From assembly GCA_024653215.1 (NCBI GenBank), contig JANLFU010000002.1:62001-126000 (forward strand): DNA of 64,000 nt, written 5' to 3'. The translations under genes were made by a program, and so were the position numbers. Below the pieces are notes generated by a model. It was not told where the DNA came from and made no database searches. It was given only the letters and a program-made list of their open reading frames with translations. Origin of the DNA: Candidatus Saccharicenans sp. (lineage in GTDB: Bacteria > Acidobacteriota > Aminicenantia > Aminicenantales > Saccharicenantaceae). Shown here piece after piece: positions 1 to 9,693 of this stretch (position 1 is its first letter; each line of letters opens with the position of its first letter).

Positions 1-2
1 CG

Positions 3-863
3 GTAATTTACGGCCGGAAGACCGACCGGGAAAAGTTTGCCGGGGCCGAGGCCACCTACGCCATCGAGGCCCTGATGTCTGACGGGAAGGCCCTGCAGAT
101 GGGCACCTCTCACAACCTGGGCCAGCATTTTGCCCGGGTGTTTGACATCAAGTTCGAGGACCGAAACCAGAAGCTTCAATATGTCTGGCAGACCTCGTGG
201 GGCGTTTCCACCAGGATGATCGGGGCCCTGGTCATGTCCCACGGCGATGATTCCGGCCTGGTCTTTCCGCCCCAGGTGGCCCCCATCCAGGTGATAATAG
301 TTCCCATTTCCATAGGAAACTGGAAGGAGAGCGTGCTGCCGGTGGCCCGGAAGCTCAAGGATGCACTGCAGCAGGCTGGCTGCCGGATCCACCTCGATGA
401 CCGGGCCGAGTATACCCCCGGCTGGAAGTTTTCCGAGTGGGAAATGAGGGGCGTCCCGCTGCGCCTGGAAATCGGGCCCCGGGATGTTAAGAACAACCAG
501 GTGATTGCCGTCCGCCGGGATAACAAGGAAAAAATCGCCCTCGATATGAACGGAATAGAGGGCAGGGTTGAGGAGATGCTGGCCACCATCCAGAAATCCC
601 TGTTCGACCGGGCCCTGGCTTTTCAGAAAGAGAACACCAGGGAGGCCAGCAATTACGAAGAGTTCAAGAAGACGATCGAAGAAAAACGGGGTTTTATCCG
701 GGCCCTGTGGTGTGGCCGGGAAGCCTGTGAAGCGAAGATCAAGGAAGAAACCATGGCCACCATCCGGGTTATTCCTCTTGACCAGGAAAAAGACCTGGCC
801 GGCCGCTGTGTCTGCTGCGGCCAGGAAGCCAGCACCCTGGCCTATTTTGCCCGGGCTTATTGA
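3..863 (+). CDS. proS: Prolyl-tRNA synthetase, archaeal/eukaryal-type (5' partial; starts before the window)
   Basis: Open frame runs from the window edge (VIYGRKTDREKFAGAEATYAIEALMSDGKALQMGTSHNLGQHFARVFDIKFED...). Class II aaRS motifs and a C-terminal Cys-containing domain ending ..ARAY. Confidence 0.93.
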   Translation, partial: VIYGRKTDREKFAGAEATYAIEALMSDGKALQMGTSHNLGQHFARVFDIKFEDRNQKLQYVWQTSWGVSTRMIGALVMSHGDDSGLVFPPQVAPIQVIIVPISIGNWKESVLPVARKLKDALQQAGCRIHLDDRAEYTPGWKFSEWEMRGVPLRLEIGPRDVKNNQVIAVRRDNKEKIALDMNGIEGRVEEMLATIQKSLFDRALAFQKENTREASNYEEFKKTIEEKRGFIRALWCGREACEAKIKEETMATIRVIPLDQEKDLAGRCVCCGQEASTLAYFARAY

Positions 864-928
864 GGCTACCCGAACCGGCCCGGCTGTTTATAAACCGGCC
901 TGAACATAAACGGCCCAGGGAGGGGGGC

Positions 929-1567
929 GTGAGCCAGGATTCGACCTACGACCGGGAAAGAAAAGAAATGGTCGAATACCAGATCCGGCGCCGGGGTGTC
1001 AAAGACAGGAAAGTCCTCAGAGCCATGCTCAAGGTGCCTCGCCATCTTTTTGTTCCCGAGCAGATGAAAGAGCTGGCCTACGGCGATGAACCCCTGCCCA
1101 TCGGAGAAGGTCAGACCATTTCCCAGCCCTACATCGTGGCCTACATGACTGAAGCCCTCAGGCTCCGCGGCCGGGAAAGAGTGCTGGAAATCGGTACCGG
1201 TTCCGGTTACCAGACAGCCATCCTGGCTGAGATTGTCCGGGAGGTCTACACCGTGGAATTGATTCCGGAGCTGTCAGCCAGGGCCCGGGGCGTCCTGGAT
1301 AAGCTCGGTTACCGGAACATTCAGTTCCGGGTGGGCGACGGCACTCTCGGCTGGCCCGAGCATGCTCCCTTTGATGCCATCCTGGTTTCGGCTGCTCCGG
1401 CCTCGGTCCCGCCGGCCCTGGTCGAACAGTTGAAGCCGGGCGGGAAGATGATCATCCCGGTGGGTACCGATTTCCAGGAACTGGTCCTGGTCACCAGGAA
1501 AGAGACCGGCTGGGATGAACAGAGGTTAATCGGGGTGAGGTTTGTGCCGCTCATCACCGTCCATTGA
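929..1567 (+). CDS. pcm: Protein-L-isoaspartate O-methyltransferase (likely GTG start at 929; ORF extends to 860)
   Basis: VPRHLFVPEQMKELAYGDEPLPIGEGQTISQPYIVAYMTEAL and VLEIGTGSGYQTAILAE motifs. Confidence 0.93.
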   Translation: MSQDSTYDRERKEMVEYQIRRRGVKDRKVLRAMLKVPRHLFVPEQMKELAYGDEPLPIGEGQTISQPYIVAYMTEALRLRGRERVLEIGTGSGYQTAILAEIVREVYTVELIPELSARARGVLDKLGYRNIQFRVGDGTLGWPEHAPFDAILVSAAPASVPPALVEQLKPGGKMIIPVGTDFQELVLVTRKETGWDEQRLIGVRFVPLITVH

Positions 1568-1610
1568 AATTATCCCGATTTCAGGGCAAAATGATGACAG
1601 GAGAAAAAAG

Positions 1611-2096
1611 GTGCAACCAACAGCTCTTTTAAGGCGCGGGCTGACCACGCTGGTTCTCTGCCTGGCGGTCATGACCCAGCTTTACTGCCAGGCCAGCCGC
1701 CGCGACAGGTTCATCAAGGTTTTCCTCCCCGGCGGCCGGGAAATAAAGGCCGAACTGGCCGTCACCCCGGCCGAAAGGGAGCGCGGCCTGATGTTCCGGG
1801 AAAAACTGGAAGCGGACCAGGGCATGCTGTTTGTCTTCGAGGAAGAAGACCTGTATTCTTTCTGGATGAAAAATACCCTGATCCCCCTGGATATAATCTG
1901 GCTTAACTCCCACCAGCAGATTGTTCATATAGAAAAAAACGTGCCGCCCTGCCGCCAGGACCCCTGCCCGGGCTACATGCCACGCCAGCCAGCCCTATAT
2001 GTTTTGGAACTTCAGGCCGGCCAGGCCGAGGCCAATAACCTGCAGCTCTACCAGAGAATCTCTTTTGTGCTCCCGGACTGGGCTAAAAAGAAATAG
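1611..2096 (+). CDS. DUF192 family protein (likely GTG start at 1611)
   Basis: ERERGLMFREKLEADQGMLFVFEEEDLYSFWMKNTLIPLDIIWL is the typical DUF192 signature; N-terminal signal-like segment. Confidence 0.88.
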   Translation: MQPTALLRRGLTTLVLCLAVMTQLYCQASRRDRFIKVFLPGGREIKAELAVTPAERERGLMFREKLEADQGMLFVFEEEDLYSFWMKNTLIPLDIIWLNSHQQIVHIEKNVPPCRQDPCPGYMPRQPALYVLELQAGQAEANNLQLYQRISFVLPDWAKKK

Positions 2097-2119
2097 TAGG
2101 GAGCGGTCGGGGAGTCTTC

Positions 2120-2746
2120 TTAATTTCCGGTCTGATAAATCAATTGCGGTTTCTTGCCGGCAGCCTGTCCGTGGTAGAAAAGCCATTTATTGTAGTATTC
2201 TTCATCCTGGTATATTTTTATCGATTTTTTATCAGAGGAGCTGACCACGCCCACTATCTGCGGGTTCCTGATTTTTTTCAGGCTGTCTTCGGCCACCACC
2301 AGCAATCTGTCGGCTGACTGTGTTTCCCCGGCCCGGACCGTCCCCCGGCCGGCCTCGGCCGATGAGGGAAGAAGGAGCAGGTTCCACTTGCCGTTTTCTG
2401 ACATGGGGTCCCGGTAGACCCGGCGCAGGCATTTTTCCTTGACCAGGTCTTCCAGGGAAGAAGGGTAGGCCCCGGGTTTTTTCTGCTGGTATAACCTGAT
2501 GGCTTCCACATACTGCTTTCCGCGGAAAATCAACTCCTCTTCTTTTTCCCGGCGGAGCTGGGTTTCCAGGACCGGAACGGCTACCAGCAAACCGAGGCTC
2601 ATCACGAAAATGGCAATGAGCAGAAGGAGAAGGGTATAACCGGGTGGCCTGGAGAATCTAATTGGTAAAGCTTTGTTAAACGGCGCGGGCTTAAGACTGG
2701 CCCGCTTCCTTATCCGCAAGTGCTCAGGATTTTTTCCGGTTTTCAT
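2120..2746 (-). CDS. Pseudopilin-like protein (type II secretion/type IV pilus minor-pilin type) with atypical N-terminus
   Basis: PPGYTLLLLLIAIFVMSLGLLVAVP hydrophobic helix, then YVEAIRLYQQKKPGAYPSSLEDLVKEKCLRRVYRDPM, a GspG-like layout. Confidence 0.75.
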   Translation of the reverse strand: MKTGKNPEHLRIRKRASLKPAPFNKALPIRFSRPPGYTLLLLLIAIFVMSLGLLVAVPVLETQLRREKEEELIFRGKQYVEAIRLYQQKKPGAYPSSLEDLVKEKCLRRVYRDPMSENGKWNLLLLPSSAEAGRGTVRAGETQSADRLLVVAEDSLKKIRNPQIVGVVSSSDKKSIKIYQDEEYYNKWLFYHGQAAGKKPQLIYQTGN

Positions 2747-2757
2747 TCCGGCGTCTT

Positions 2758-3171
2758 CTACCAGGTGTTATACGGCGTTCCGTCCAGGGCCTTGGCTTCC
2801 GAGCCGGACTTAACATCCACCACGCCCAGGTTTTCATAGGGCACATACTCATCCACCGGCGGCATCTGCCTGACTTCCACCCAGGTTTCGTTGGAACCGG
2901 TGATGGGATCGATGGGTATGGTCTTCAGGTAATTTTCTTCGACCAGGGACTGAAGCGTCGGCGGGTATTTATGCTTGTCCTGGTAATACTGGTCGATCAT
3001 CTTGCGCATGATGAACAGGTTTTCTTTCAGCACGGCTTCCCTGGCCCGCTTGACCGACATCTGGTACTGGGGCACGGCCAGTCCCAGCAGGATGCCGATG
3101 ATGCTCAGCACAATCAGGATTTCTATCAGGGTGAAGCCCTGGTTTCTTCGCTGAAAGTTGATGGTTTTCAT
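2758..3171 (-). CDS. Type II secretion/type IV pilin-like protein (GspG-like)
   Basis: RRNQGFTLIEILIVLSIIGILLGLAVP prepilin motif; KYPPTLQSLVEENYLKTIPIDPITGS. Likely start at 3171 rather than 3249. Confidence 0.86.
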   Translation of the reverse strand: MKTINFQRRNQGFTLIEILIVLSIIGILLGLAVPQYQMSVKRAREAVLKENLFIMRKMIDQYYQDKHKYPPTLQSLVEENYLKTIPIDPITGSNETWVEVRQMPPVDEYVPYENLGVVDVKSGSEAKALDGTPYNTW

Positions 3172-3172
3172 G

Positions 3173-3685
3173 TCACCAATCCCTGTATTTAGTTCCATCC
3201 AGAGCCGTTCCCTGGCTCCGGGTGTAAACGTCATAGACGTTGTCTCCACCCCAGGTGTCGGAATCAGGCTTATCCTGGTAAGAGCGGAGTCCCCAGTCGT
3301 AAGAATTGGTCATCGGGTCCAGGGGGATTTTTCTCAGGAAGCGGACCAGGACCTTCTTGGTAGTTTTCCTGCCCGAGTCGTCGGTGACTTCCTGCTCCAC
3401 TTCCACCCCGTTGACCAGGGTTTCCAGGTCGGGCGGGTAGCCAAAACTGTCGGGGTCAACCTTTATTTTTTTCTCGTCGGCCAGCTTCTTGTAATCGTCG
3501 ATGGCCTGCCTGAGCAGCCTCAGGCTCTGCTGCAACTGGATTTCCTTTTCCCGCTTGACCGAGGTGGTGATGACCGGGATGGCCACCGCCGTCAGCAGGG
3601 CCAGGATGGACAGGGTGACCACCATTTCCAGGAGGGTAAACCCCCGCTGCCTCCGTTTCCGGATGACCCTGGACGAGTCTGTCAT
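3173..3685 (-). CDS. Type II secretion/type IV pilin-like protein (GspG-like)
   Basis: RRQRGFTLLEMVVTLSILALLTAVAIPVI prepilin motif; GYPPDLETLVNGVEV...RKIPLDPMTNSYDWGLRSY. Start chosen at 3685. Confidence 0.86.
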   Translation of the reverse strand: MTDSSRVIRKRRQRGFTLLEMVVTLSILALLTAVAIPVITTSVKREKEIQLQQSLRLLRQAIDDYKKLADEKKIKVDPDSFGYPPDLETLVNGVEVEQEVTDDSGRKTTKKVLVRFLRKIPLDPMTNSYDWGLRSYQDKPDSDTWGGDNVYDVYTRSQGTALDGTKYRDW

Positions 3686-3695
3686 TTTTATAATC

Positions 3696-5888
3696 TTAAA
3701 ACCTGTTACGGTCACCCCTGGGACGGGAATGGCTGAAACCGTGCGGCCGGCGGTCATGGGAATGGCCGTGGCTGCGTCTTTCTCCTCCCTCGCCCGGGCG
3801 ACGGGGAGAGGTTTCTTCCAGAGCCTTCTTGCTGAGACGGATGCGGTTGTTCTCTTCGTCTATGTCGATAACTTTAACGGTGAGAGTCTGACCCAGGCTG
3901 ATCTCGTCCTTGATGCTGCGGACCCGGTAAGGAGCCACCTCGGAGATGTGGAGCAGGCCGACGATGTTGGGCAGGATTTCGACAAAGGCTCCGTACTCTT
4001 CCAGCCTGACCACCTTGCCGGTATAGACCTGGCCCAGTTCCACCTCGGCCGTGATTTCCCTTATCATCTGCTTGGCCTTTTCGGCCGATTCCATGTCGGA
4101 AGAGGCAATGGTTACCTTGCCGGTTTCCTCGATGTCTATCTTGGCGTTGGTCTGGGCCACGATTTTCTTGATCATCTTGCCGGCCGGCCCGATGACATCG
4201 GCCACCTTCTCCGGGTTGATGAACAGGATGATTATCCGCGGAGCGTAGGGAGAAAGTTCCGGCCTTGGCTCGGGCAGAACAGCCTTCATCTTTTCCAGGA
4301 CCTGGAGCCTGGCTTCACGCGACTGCCACAGGGCTTCTCTCAGTATCTGGGGGGTCAGGTAGGGGAGCTTGAGGTCGAGCTGGATGGCGGTGATGCCCTT
4401 CTCCGAGCCGGTCACCTTGAAGTCCATGTCGCCGTAGTGGTCTTCCAGTCCGGCGATGTCAGTCAGGATGGCGTAACGGTCACCCTCCTTGACCAGGCCG
4501 GTGGCGATTCCGGCCACCACCATCTTGAGCGGCACCCCGGCATCCATCAGGGCCAGGACTCCGCCGCAGACGGTGGCCATGGAAGAAGAACCGTTGGATT
4601 CCAGGATATCCGACACAATCCTGATGGTGTAGGGGAAGGTTTCCTCGTCGGGAATGGCCGGGAGGATGCCCTTTTCGGCCAGGGCTCCGTGACCGATTTC
4701 CCGTCGGCCCGGTGCCCTCATGAAAGACACTTCACCCACACAGAAGGGTGGGAAATTATAATGGAGCATGAACCTCTTCTCGGCCTCTTCGCCCAGGCCG
4801 TCCAAGCGCTGGACGTCTTCAAAGGTGCCCAGGGTGACCGTGGCCAGGCTCTGGGTTTCGCCTCTGGTGAAGAGGGCCGAGCCGTGAGTCCTGGGCAGCA
4901 GTCCAACTTCGATGCTTATGGGGCGCAGTTCGTTGAAAGCCCGGCCGTCAGCCCGGCGACCTTCGTTCAGTATCAATTCCCGGACCAGCTTTTTCTGAAG
5001 GTTGTAAAAGATTTCCTTGGTCTGGGATATTTCTTCCGTGTTCTCCTTGGGGATGGCGGCCAGCAGGCGGTTCAGAATCTCATCGGCCGCCTTCTCGCTG
5101 GCCTTTTTCTGCTTGATCTGGATGGCCTGGAGAAGTTCTCCCCGGATTTCCTCCTCGATTTTCCTGACCTTTTCCGGGTCGGGAAGCTTGGCCTGGACCG
5201 GGAGCTTCTGGATATTAAGCTGGCTGAACAGCTCTTTCTGGGCCTGGACGATTTTCTTGATCTCTTCCTGGGCCAGGAGCAGTCCTTCCAGCACCTTTTC
5301 TTCTTCCACTTCCAGGGCGCCGGCCTCGATCATGCAGATGCCGTCTTCGTTGCCGGCCACCACCATGTTCAGAACTGAATTTTCCAGCTGGCTGGCTTTG
5401 GGGTTGATGATGAACTGGTCGTCAACCAGCCCGACCTTGACCGCTCCCAGGGGAGTGGTGAACGGAATTTCCGAGAAGTACAGGGCGGCCGAGGCCCCGA
5501 TGATGCCCAGGGTATCCGGTTCGTTTTCCAGGTCGGCCGACAGCAGCAGGGCCACCACCTGGGTGTCCTGGAAGTAACCCTCGGGGAACAGCGGCCGGAT
5601 CGGCCGGTCGATCAGCCGGGCCACCAGGATTTCGCGCTCCGAGGGCTTGCCCTCGCGCTTGAAAAAGCCACCGGGGATCTTGCCGGCGGCGTAGGTGTTC
5701 TCGCGGTAGTCGACGATCAGCGGCAGAAAATTCTTTTCGCCCGAAACTTCCTTCTTGCAGGTGGCGGTGACCAGCATGATGGTGTCGCCGTAGCGAACCA
5801 GGGCCGAACCGTCAGCCTGCTTGCCCACTTTGCCGAGCTCTACGGATAGAGTCCGGCCACCGATTTCAATATTGATGGTATTTGACAT
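3696..5888 (-). CDS. pnp: Polyribonucleotide nucleotidyltransferase
   Basis: Full-length PNPase: two RNase PH domains, KH ([11 protein letters not shown]) and S1 ([32 protein letters not shown]). Confidence 0.98.
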   Translation of the reverse strand: MSNTINIEIGGRTLSVELGKVGKQADGSALVRYGDTIMLVTATCKKEVSGEKNFLPLIVDYRENTYAAGKIPGGFFKREGKPSEREILVARLIDRPIRPLFPEGYFQDTQVVALLLSADLENEPDTLGIIGASAALYFSEIPFTTPLGAVKVGLVDDQFIINPKASQLENSVLNMVVAGNEDGICMIEAGALEVEEEKVLEGLLLAQEEIKKIVQAQKELFSQLNIQKLPVQAKLPDPEKVRKIEEEIRGELLQAIQIKQKKASEKAADEILNRLLAAIPKENTEEISQTKEIFYNLQKKLVRELILNEGRRADGRAFNELRPISIEVGLLPRTHGSALFTRGETQSLATVTLGTFEDVQRLDGLGEEAEKRFMLHYNFPPFCVGEVSFMRAPGRREIGHGALAEKGILPAIPDEETFPYTIRIVSDILESNGSSSMATVCGGVLALMDAGVPLKMVVAGIATGLVKEGDRYAILTDIAGLEDHYGDMDFKVTGSEKGITAIQLDLKLPYLTPQILREALWQSREARLQVLEKMKAVLPEPRPELSPYAPRIIILFINPEKVADVIGPAGKMIKKIVAQTNAKIDIEETGKVTIASSDMESAEKAKQMIREITAEVELGQVYTGKVVRLEEYGAFVEILPNIVGLLHISEVAPYRVRSIKDEISLGQTLTVKVIDIDEENNRIRLSKKALEETSPRRPGEGGERRSHGHSHDRRPHGFSHSRPRGDRNRF

Positions 5889-5917
5889 GGTTAAAACTCG
5901 ATTTTACGGCGGATGGC

Positions 5918-6184
5918 CTATTTTCTGAGATTCAATTTCTTGATAAGGGCCAGGTACCTCTCCCGGTCATTTTCCTTGAGGTATTCCAGCAACCTTTTCC
6001 TCTGCCCGACCAGCTTCATCAGACCGCGCCTGGAATGAAAATCCTTCTTGTGGGTCTGAAAATGGGTGATCAGCTGGTTAATCCTTTCAGTCAGGATGGC
6101 GATCTGAACTTCCGGAGAGCCGGAATCAGAGGGATGCACCTGATTGTCCTGAATGATTTTGGTCTTTACTTCTTTCGTTAACAC
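5918..6184 (-). CDS. rpsO: 30S ribosomal protein S15 (GTG start)
   Basis: [55 protein letters not shown] Shine-Dalgarno upstream of the GTG. Confidence 0.97.
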   Translation of the reverse strand: MLTKEVKTKIIQDNQVHPSDSGSPEVQIAILTERINQLITHFQTHKKDFHSRRGLMKLVGQRKRLLEYLKENDRERYLALIKKLNLRK

Positions 6185-6211
6185 TCTTCTTACTCCTTAT
6201 TTTTCCCGATA

Positions 6212-6240
6212 ATGATACCAGAAATCGGTCAGAATGTAAA
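6212..6240 (-). promoter_or_regulatory. Predicted sigma70-type promoter for rpsO-pnp
   Basis: On the minus strand TTTACA-N17-TATCAT, about 28 nt upstream of the rpsO start. Confidence 0.6.
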
Positions 6241-6293
6241 ATGCCTAAGGTATGTATTTTCAGATAATTATAATTTTCAGGGAAGTGTCCGGG

Positions 6294-6464
6294 TTAATTG
6301 CTGCCGGTCAGGGCCTTTTTCCTGGCCAGCAGGGCCCGGGCATAACGGGACTGCCAGCGGCCTTCGGCCTTCTTGATTTCTTCCAGCCGGGCCTCGATTT
6401 CAGCCAGGGTCAGGCGGTTGATCTTCTTGTTCTTGCTGGTCTTGTCAGCAGCAGAATCAGCCAT
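6294..6464 (-). CDS. Small 56-aa conserved-looking hypothetical protein, absent from the supplied ORF track (<60 aa)
   Basis: Manual reverse translation: MADSAADKTSKNKKINRLTLAEIEARLEEIKKAEGRWQSRYARALLARKKALTGSN*. CGGAGG Shine-Dalgarno just upstream and a promoter-like TTGCCA-N17-TATTTT. Confidence 0.75.
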   Translation of the reverse strand: MADSAADKTSKNKKINRLTLAEIEARLEEIKKAEGRWQSRYARALLARKKALTGSN

Positions 6465-6499
6465 GGTTTTCCTCCGTCAGATGGAAAAAAGAGCTAATA

Positions 6500-6528
6500 A
6501 AAATAGCAAAAATGGTCGGCCCTGGCAA
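6500..6528 (-). promoter_or_regulatory. Predicted sigma70-type promoter for the 56-aa small protein
   Basis: Minus strand TTGCCA-N17-TATTTT. Confidence 0.45.
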
Positions 6529-6544
6529 GAGCCGGTAACCGCAG

Positions 6545-6572
6545 CCGGGCCCGGCCGGTGAGCCGGGCCCGG
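6545..6572. repeat. Perfect 11-bp inverted repeat with 6-nt loop
   Basis: CCGGGCCCGGC-CGGTGA-GCCGGGCCCGG in the divergent intergenic region; no adjacent T tract. Confidence 0.7.
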
Positions 6573-6680
6573 ACCGCCGGGAAGGATTGCCCGCATTTGA
6601 GGGAAAGTTGAAGCCCGGGAAATACTTCTTGCCAAAACCGGGTGGATTTATTAATTTTATAGGCTAAAAGGGAGTAGCCG

Positions 6681-8366
6681 ATGGAAAATAAATTTGACCG
6701 GAGGGAATTCCTGAAGCAGGCTACCCGGGCCGCCCTGGGCTCGGCCGGGTTGCTGATGCTGGACGGCTGCCGGAAGCAGCGCGACCTGGACCTGCTGGTC
6801 AGAGGGGCCCTGGTGGTCGACGGCAGCGGCCGGCCGCCCTACCAGGCCGATGTCGGGATCAGGGGTAAATATATTGTTTCGATCGGAAAACTAAGAAATG
6901 GTTCGGCCCGGCGGGTCATCGAGGCCGGCGGGCTGTGCCTGTCGCCCGGTTTTATAGACGTTCATACTCACACCGACGTGGAATTGCTGGTCTGCCCCAC
7001 GGCCGACAGCCTGGTTCGCCAGGGAATAACCACGGCCATCGGCGGAAATTGCGGCTCATCCCGCTTTCCCCTGACCCCGGAGATGCTGGAAACTGAGAAC
7101 CGGTACCTGAAGGAAGAACTCGGCATAGAAGCCGACTGGACTGACCTGGACGGATTTTTCCGACGCCTACTCCGGAAGGGGATTGGAATTAACTACGCCA
7201 CCCTGGTCGGCCAGGGCACGGTCCGGGCAGCTGTGGTTGGCTATGACAACCGCCAGGCCTCGGCCGAGGATCTGTCAAGAATGAAAGAACTGGTTAAGCA
7301 GGCCCTGGACCAGGGAGCCCTGGGGATGTCCACCGGACTGGAGTATGCTCCTGGTAGCTTCGCCTCCACCGGGGAGCTGGTAGAGCTGGCCCGGATTCTA
7401 AGGAAGTTCGACGGAATCTATGCCACCCACATGCGAGATGAAGAGGACGGGGTCCTCGAAGCCGTGGAGGAGGCCATAACCATTGCCAGAGAGGCCGGGG
7501 TCAGCCTGGAAATTTCTCATCTCAAGGTCGGTTACCCCAGGAACTGGAACAAGCTCGATGAGCTGCTCAGCCAGATTGACGCGGCTGCAACCGGGGGAGT
7601 GAGAATTGCGGCTGACGTTTATCCTTACACGGCCTTCGCCACCGGCCTGAGTATCTTTTTCCCGCTCTGGGTCCGGGAAGGGAAAAAGGAAGATTTTCTC
7701 GGGCGCCTGAGAAACCCGGAACTTCAGCCCCGTTTGAGGGAAGCGGTCAGCGAAGCTGAAAAGAACGTCGGTACCTGGGACAAGGTCCTGATCTCTTCTG
7801 TAAGGACGGAAAAGAACCGCTGGCTGGAAGGCCTTAACCTGGAACAGGCTTCGAGGTTGCAGGGCAAGGACATTTTCACTTTCATCCGCGACCTGTTGCT
7901 GGACGAGGAAGGCCAGGTGTCCATGGTCTGCTTTGCCATGAGCGAGGACAACCTGAAAAAAATTCTCAGGCATCCGCTGACCTGCCTCTGCACCGACGGG
8001 GAGCTGGCCTCGACCTCTGGAGTCCTGTTCAGGGGAAAACCGCACCCGCGGTACTACGGCAGTTTTCCCAGGGCCATTGCCGAGTACGTCCGGAAAGAAA
8101 AGCTGCTGTCCCTGGAAGAAATGGTCAGAAAGATGACCTCGGCTCCGGCCGAAAAGTTCGGTCTCAGGCGAAGGGGCAGAATAAAGGAAGGTTATGCTGC
8201 CGACCTCGTCCTTTTTGATTACGAAAAAATCAGGGACAGGGCTACCTGGTCCGAACCGCATCAGTATCCCGAGGGCATTCATTTTGTTGTGGTTAACGGC
8301 CGGGTGGTGGTCGAAGGAGAACAATTTACCGGCGAGCTGCCCGGAGAAATTCTTGGGCGCCAGTGA
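6681..8366 (+). CDS. Amidohydrolase family, N-acyl-D-amino-acid deacylase/D-aminoacylase-like; Tat-type lipoprotein signal
   Basis: FDRREFLKQATRAALGSAGLLMLDGC (twin-Arg plus lipobox); PGFIDVHTHTD, GNCGSS, ATHMRDEEDGVLEAVEEAI, HPRYYGSFPR motifs. Confidence 0.9.
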   Translation: MENKFDRREFLKQATRAALGSAGLLMLDGCRKQRDLDLLVRGALVVDGSGRPPYQADVGIRGKYIVSIGKLRNGSARRVIEAGGLCLSPGFIDVHTHTDVELLVCPTADSLVRQGITTAIGGNCGSSRFPLTPEMLETENRYLKEELGIEADWTDLDGFFRRLLRKGIGINYATLVGQGTVRAAVVGYDNRQASAEDLSRMKELVKQALDQGALGMSTGLEYAPGSFASTGELVELARILRKFDGIYATHMRDEEDGVLEAVEEAITIAREAGVSLEISHLKVGYPRNWNKLDELLSQIDAAATGGVRIAADVYPYTAFATGLSIFFPLWVREGKKEDFLGRLRNPELQPRLREAVSEAEKNVGTWDKVLISSVRTEKNRWLEGLNLEQASRLQGKDIFTFIRDLLLDEEGQVSMVCFAMSEDNLKKILRHPLTCLCTDGELASTSGVLFRGKPHPRYYGSFPRAIAEYVRKEKLLSLEEMVRKMTSAPAEKFGLRRRGRIKEGYAADLVLFDYEKIRDRATWSEPHQYPEGIHFVVVNGRVVVEGEQFTGELPGEILGRQ

Positions 8367-8387
8367 CCCGGGAGGTGAGGACCGGAT

Positions 8388-9344
8388 ATGAAAGCCTGGA
8401 AAAAATTGCACGCGGACAGGCCGGCCAACACTGCTGGCGGCGAATCAAGACGGCCTGTCCCGATTATGATTATCTTAATTCTGGCGGCGTCCCTTTCATT
8501 CCCGGTAAGCCAGGCTGCGGCGGCTGAGAGCCGGAGGGTCGAGGCCGGTACGGGAGATGTTTTCGAGCTTCGTTACCGGCAGCTCCAGCCCGGAGAGCCG
8601 TTGCTTGTTATCTGGACCAGTTCAGTCTCTGACTATGCCGGGATTTTCTTCGGCGAAAGCAGCCACTGGTTAAAGAAAGGCGATTCAGGACGGCAGTTTC
8701 TGGTGCTGGGCCTGGATGTGATGCTCAAACCCGGGGAGCGGGTCCTGGAGGTCGAGCTGTGGTCTGGCGGTCAGCTGGCCGAAAAGCTGACCGTTAACCT
8801 GGAGGTGGCCGGACGGGATTTTCCCAGGAAAAAATTAACCGTGGACCAGAAGTATGTCACTCCGCCGCGGGAAGTTCTGGCCAGGATAAAGAGGGAATCC
8901 GAGCTGCTGGCCCTGGTTTATAGCACCAGCAGTCCGGACTGGCTGGCCGAAGGACCGTTTGTGCTGCCCTGCGAGGGAAATCTCTATCCAAACTTCGGGC
9001 AGCAGAGAATCTACAACAACGTCCCGCGCTCGGTGCATACCGGGGTGGACATCGCCGTGCCGGCCGGACATCCCATCGCCGCCACCAATTCCGGGCGGGT
9101 GGCGCTGGCTTCAGACCTCTATTACTCTGGAAAAACCGTCGTCATCGACCATGGATTGGGGCTTTTCAGCAGCTATTCCCATCTTTCCAAATTGCTGGTC
9201 AAAAGGGGAGAGATGGTTAAAACCGGGCAGGTGGTGGGCCTGGCCGGGTCCACCGGTCTGTCCACCGGGCCCCATCTGCACTGGGCGGTCAGGGTTTATG
9301 AAGCCAGGATTGACCCCCTGTCTCTTCTGGAGTTAGGGTTTTAA
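8388..9344 (+). CDS. M23 family metallopeptidase (LytM-like)
   Basis: HTGVDIAVPAGHPIAATNSGRV....VVIDHGLGLFSSYSHLSKLLVKRGEMVKTGQVVGLAGSTGLSTGPHLHWAV; signal-like N-terminus. Confidence 0.93.
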   Translation: MKAWKKLHADRPANTAGGESRRPVPIMIILILAASLSFPVSQAAAAESRRVEAGTGDVFELRYRQLQPGEPLLVIWTSSVSDYAGIFFGESSHWLKKGDSGRQFLVLGLDVMLKPGERVLEVELWSGGQLAEKLTVNLEVAGRDFPRKKLTVDQKYVTPPREVLARIKRESELLALVYSTSSPDWLAEGPFVLPCEGNLYPNFGQQRIYNNVPRSVHTGVDIAVPAGHPIAATNSGRVALASDLYYSGKTVVIDHGLGLFSSYSHLSKLLVKRGEMVKTGQVVGLAGSTGLSTGPHLHWAVRVYEARIDPLSLLELGF

Positions 9345-9693
9345 GCTCGCCTTTTAAGACCTGCAGCCTATTGACATCTCTCGACTGCCCGGGTCTGTAA
9401 TCTATAAAGATGCATTTTTTTTATTATCGTTAAGCCCCGGAATTTTATATTCGATTAAAAAGTTGAGTTTCATGTAAATAAAGAGTCAGGGTGAACAACT
9501 CTTATCATTTTATGATCCCTCCTGGCAAAAATGCCAAGCCCGAGCCGGTCACGGTTTAAGCAGAGCCTCAACATCTTTTGCCCGGATGTCTCCAGGAATG
9601 CCGAGTAAACGGGAGCAACCACCCCGTCCGGACTTATCTCTTTATTTTTTTCTGAGCCCGCGATGGGCTTGAGCCAGTATCAACATCGTTGGC

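Noticed and set aside
3501-5378. 625-aa plus-strand ORF opposite pnp
   Set aside because: Antisense shadow of an unmistakable PNPase; composition is typical of GC-rich reverse-frame translation with no domain motif or RBS.
9371-9401. TTGACA ... TGTAAT promoter-like element in the 9345-9693 gap, possible ncRNA
   Set aside because: 19-nt spacer, no obvious downstream plus-strand gene, no convincing RNA structure or terminator; too weak to call.
9650-9680. AGCCC-gcgat-GGGCT hairpin near the S9 peptidase 3' end as terminator
   Set aside because: The T run is on the wrong side for the plus strand and becomes an A run for the minus strand, so it does not meet the intrinsic-terminator pattern.
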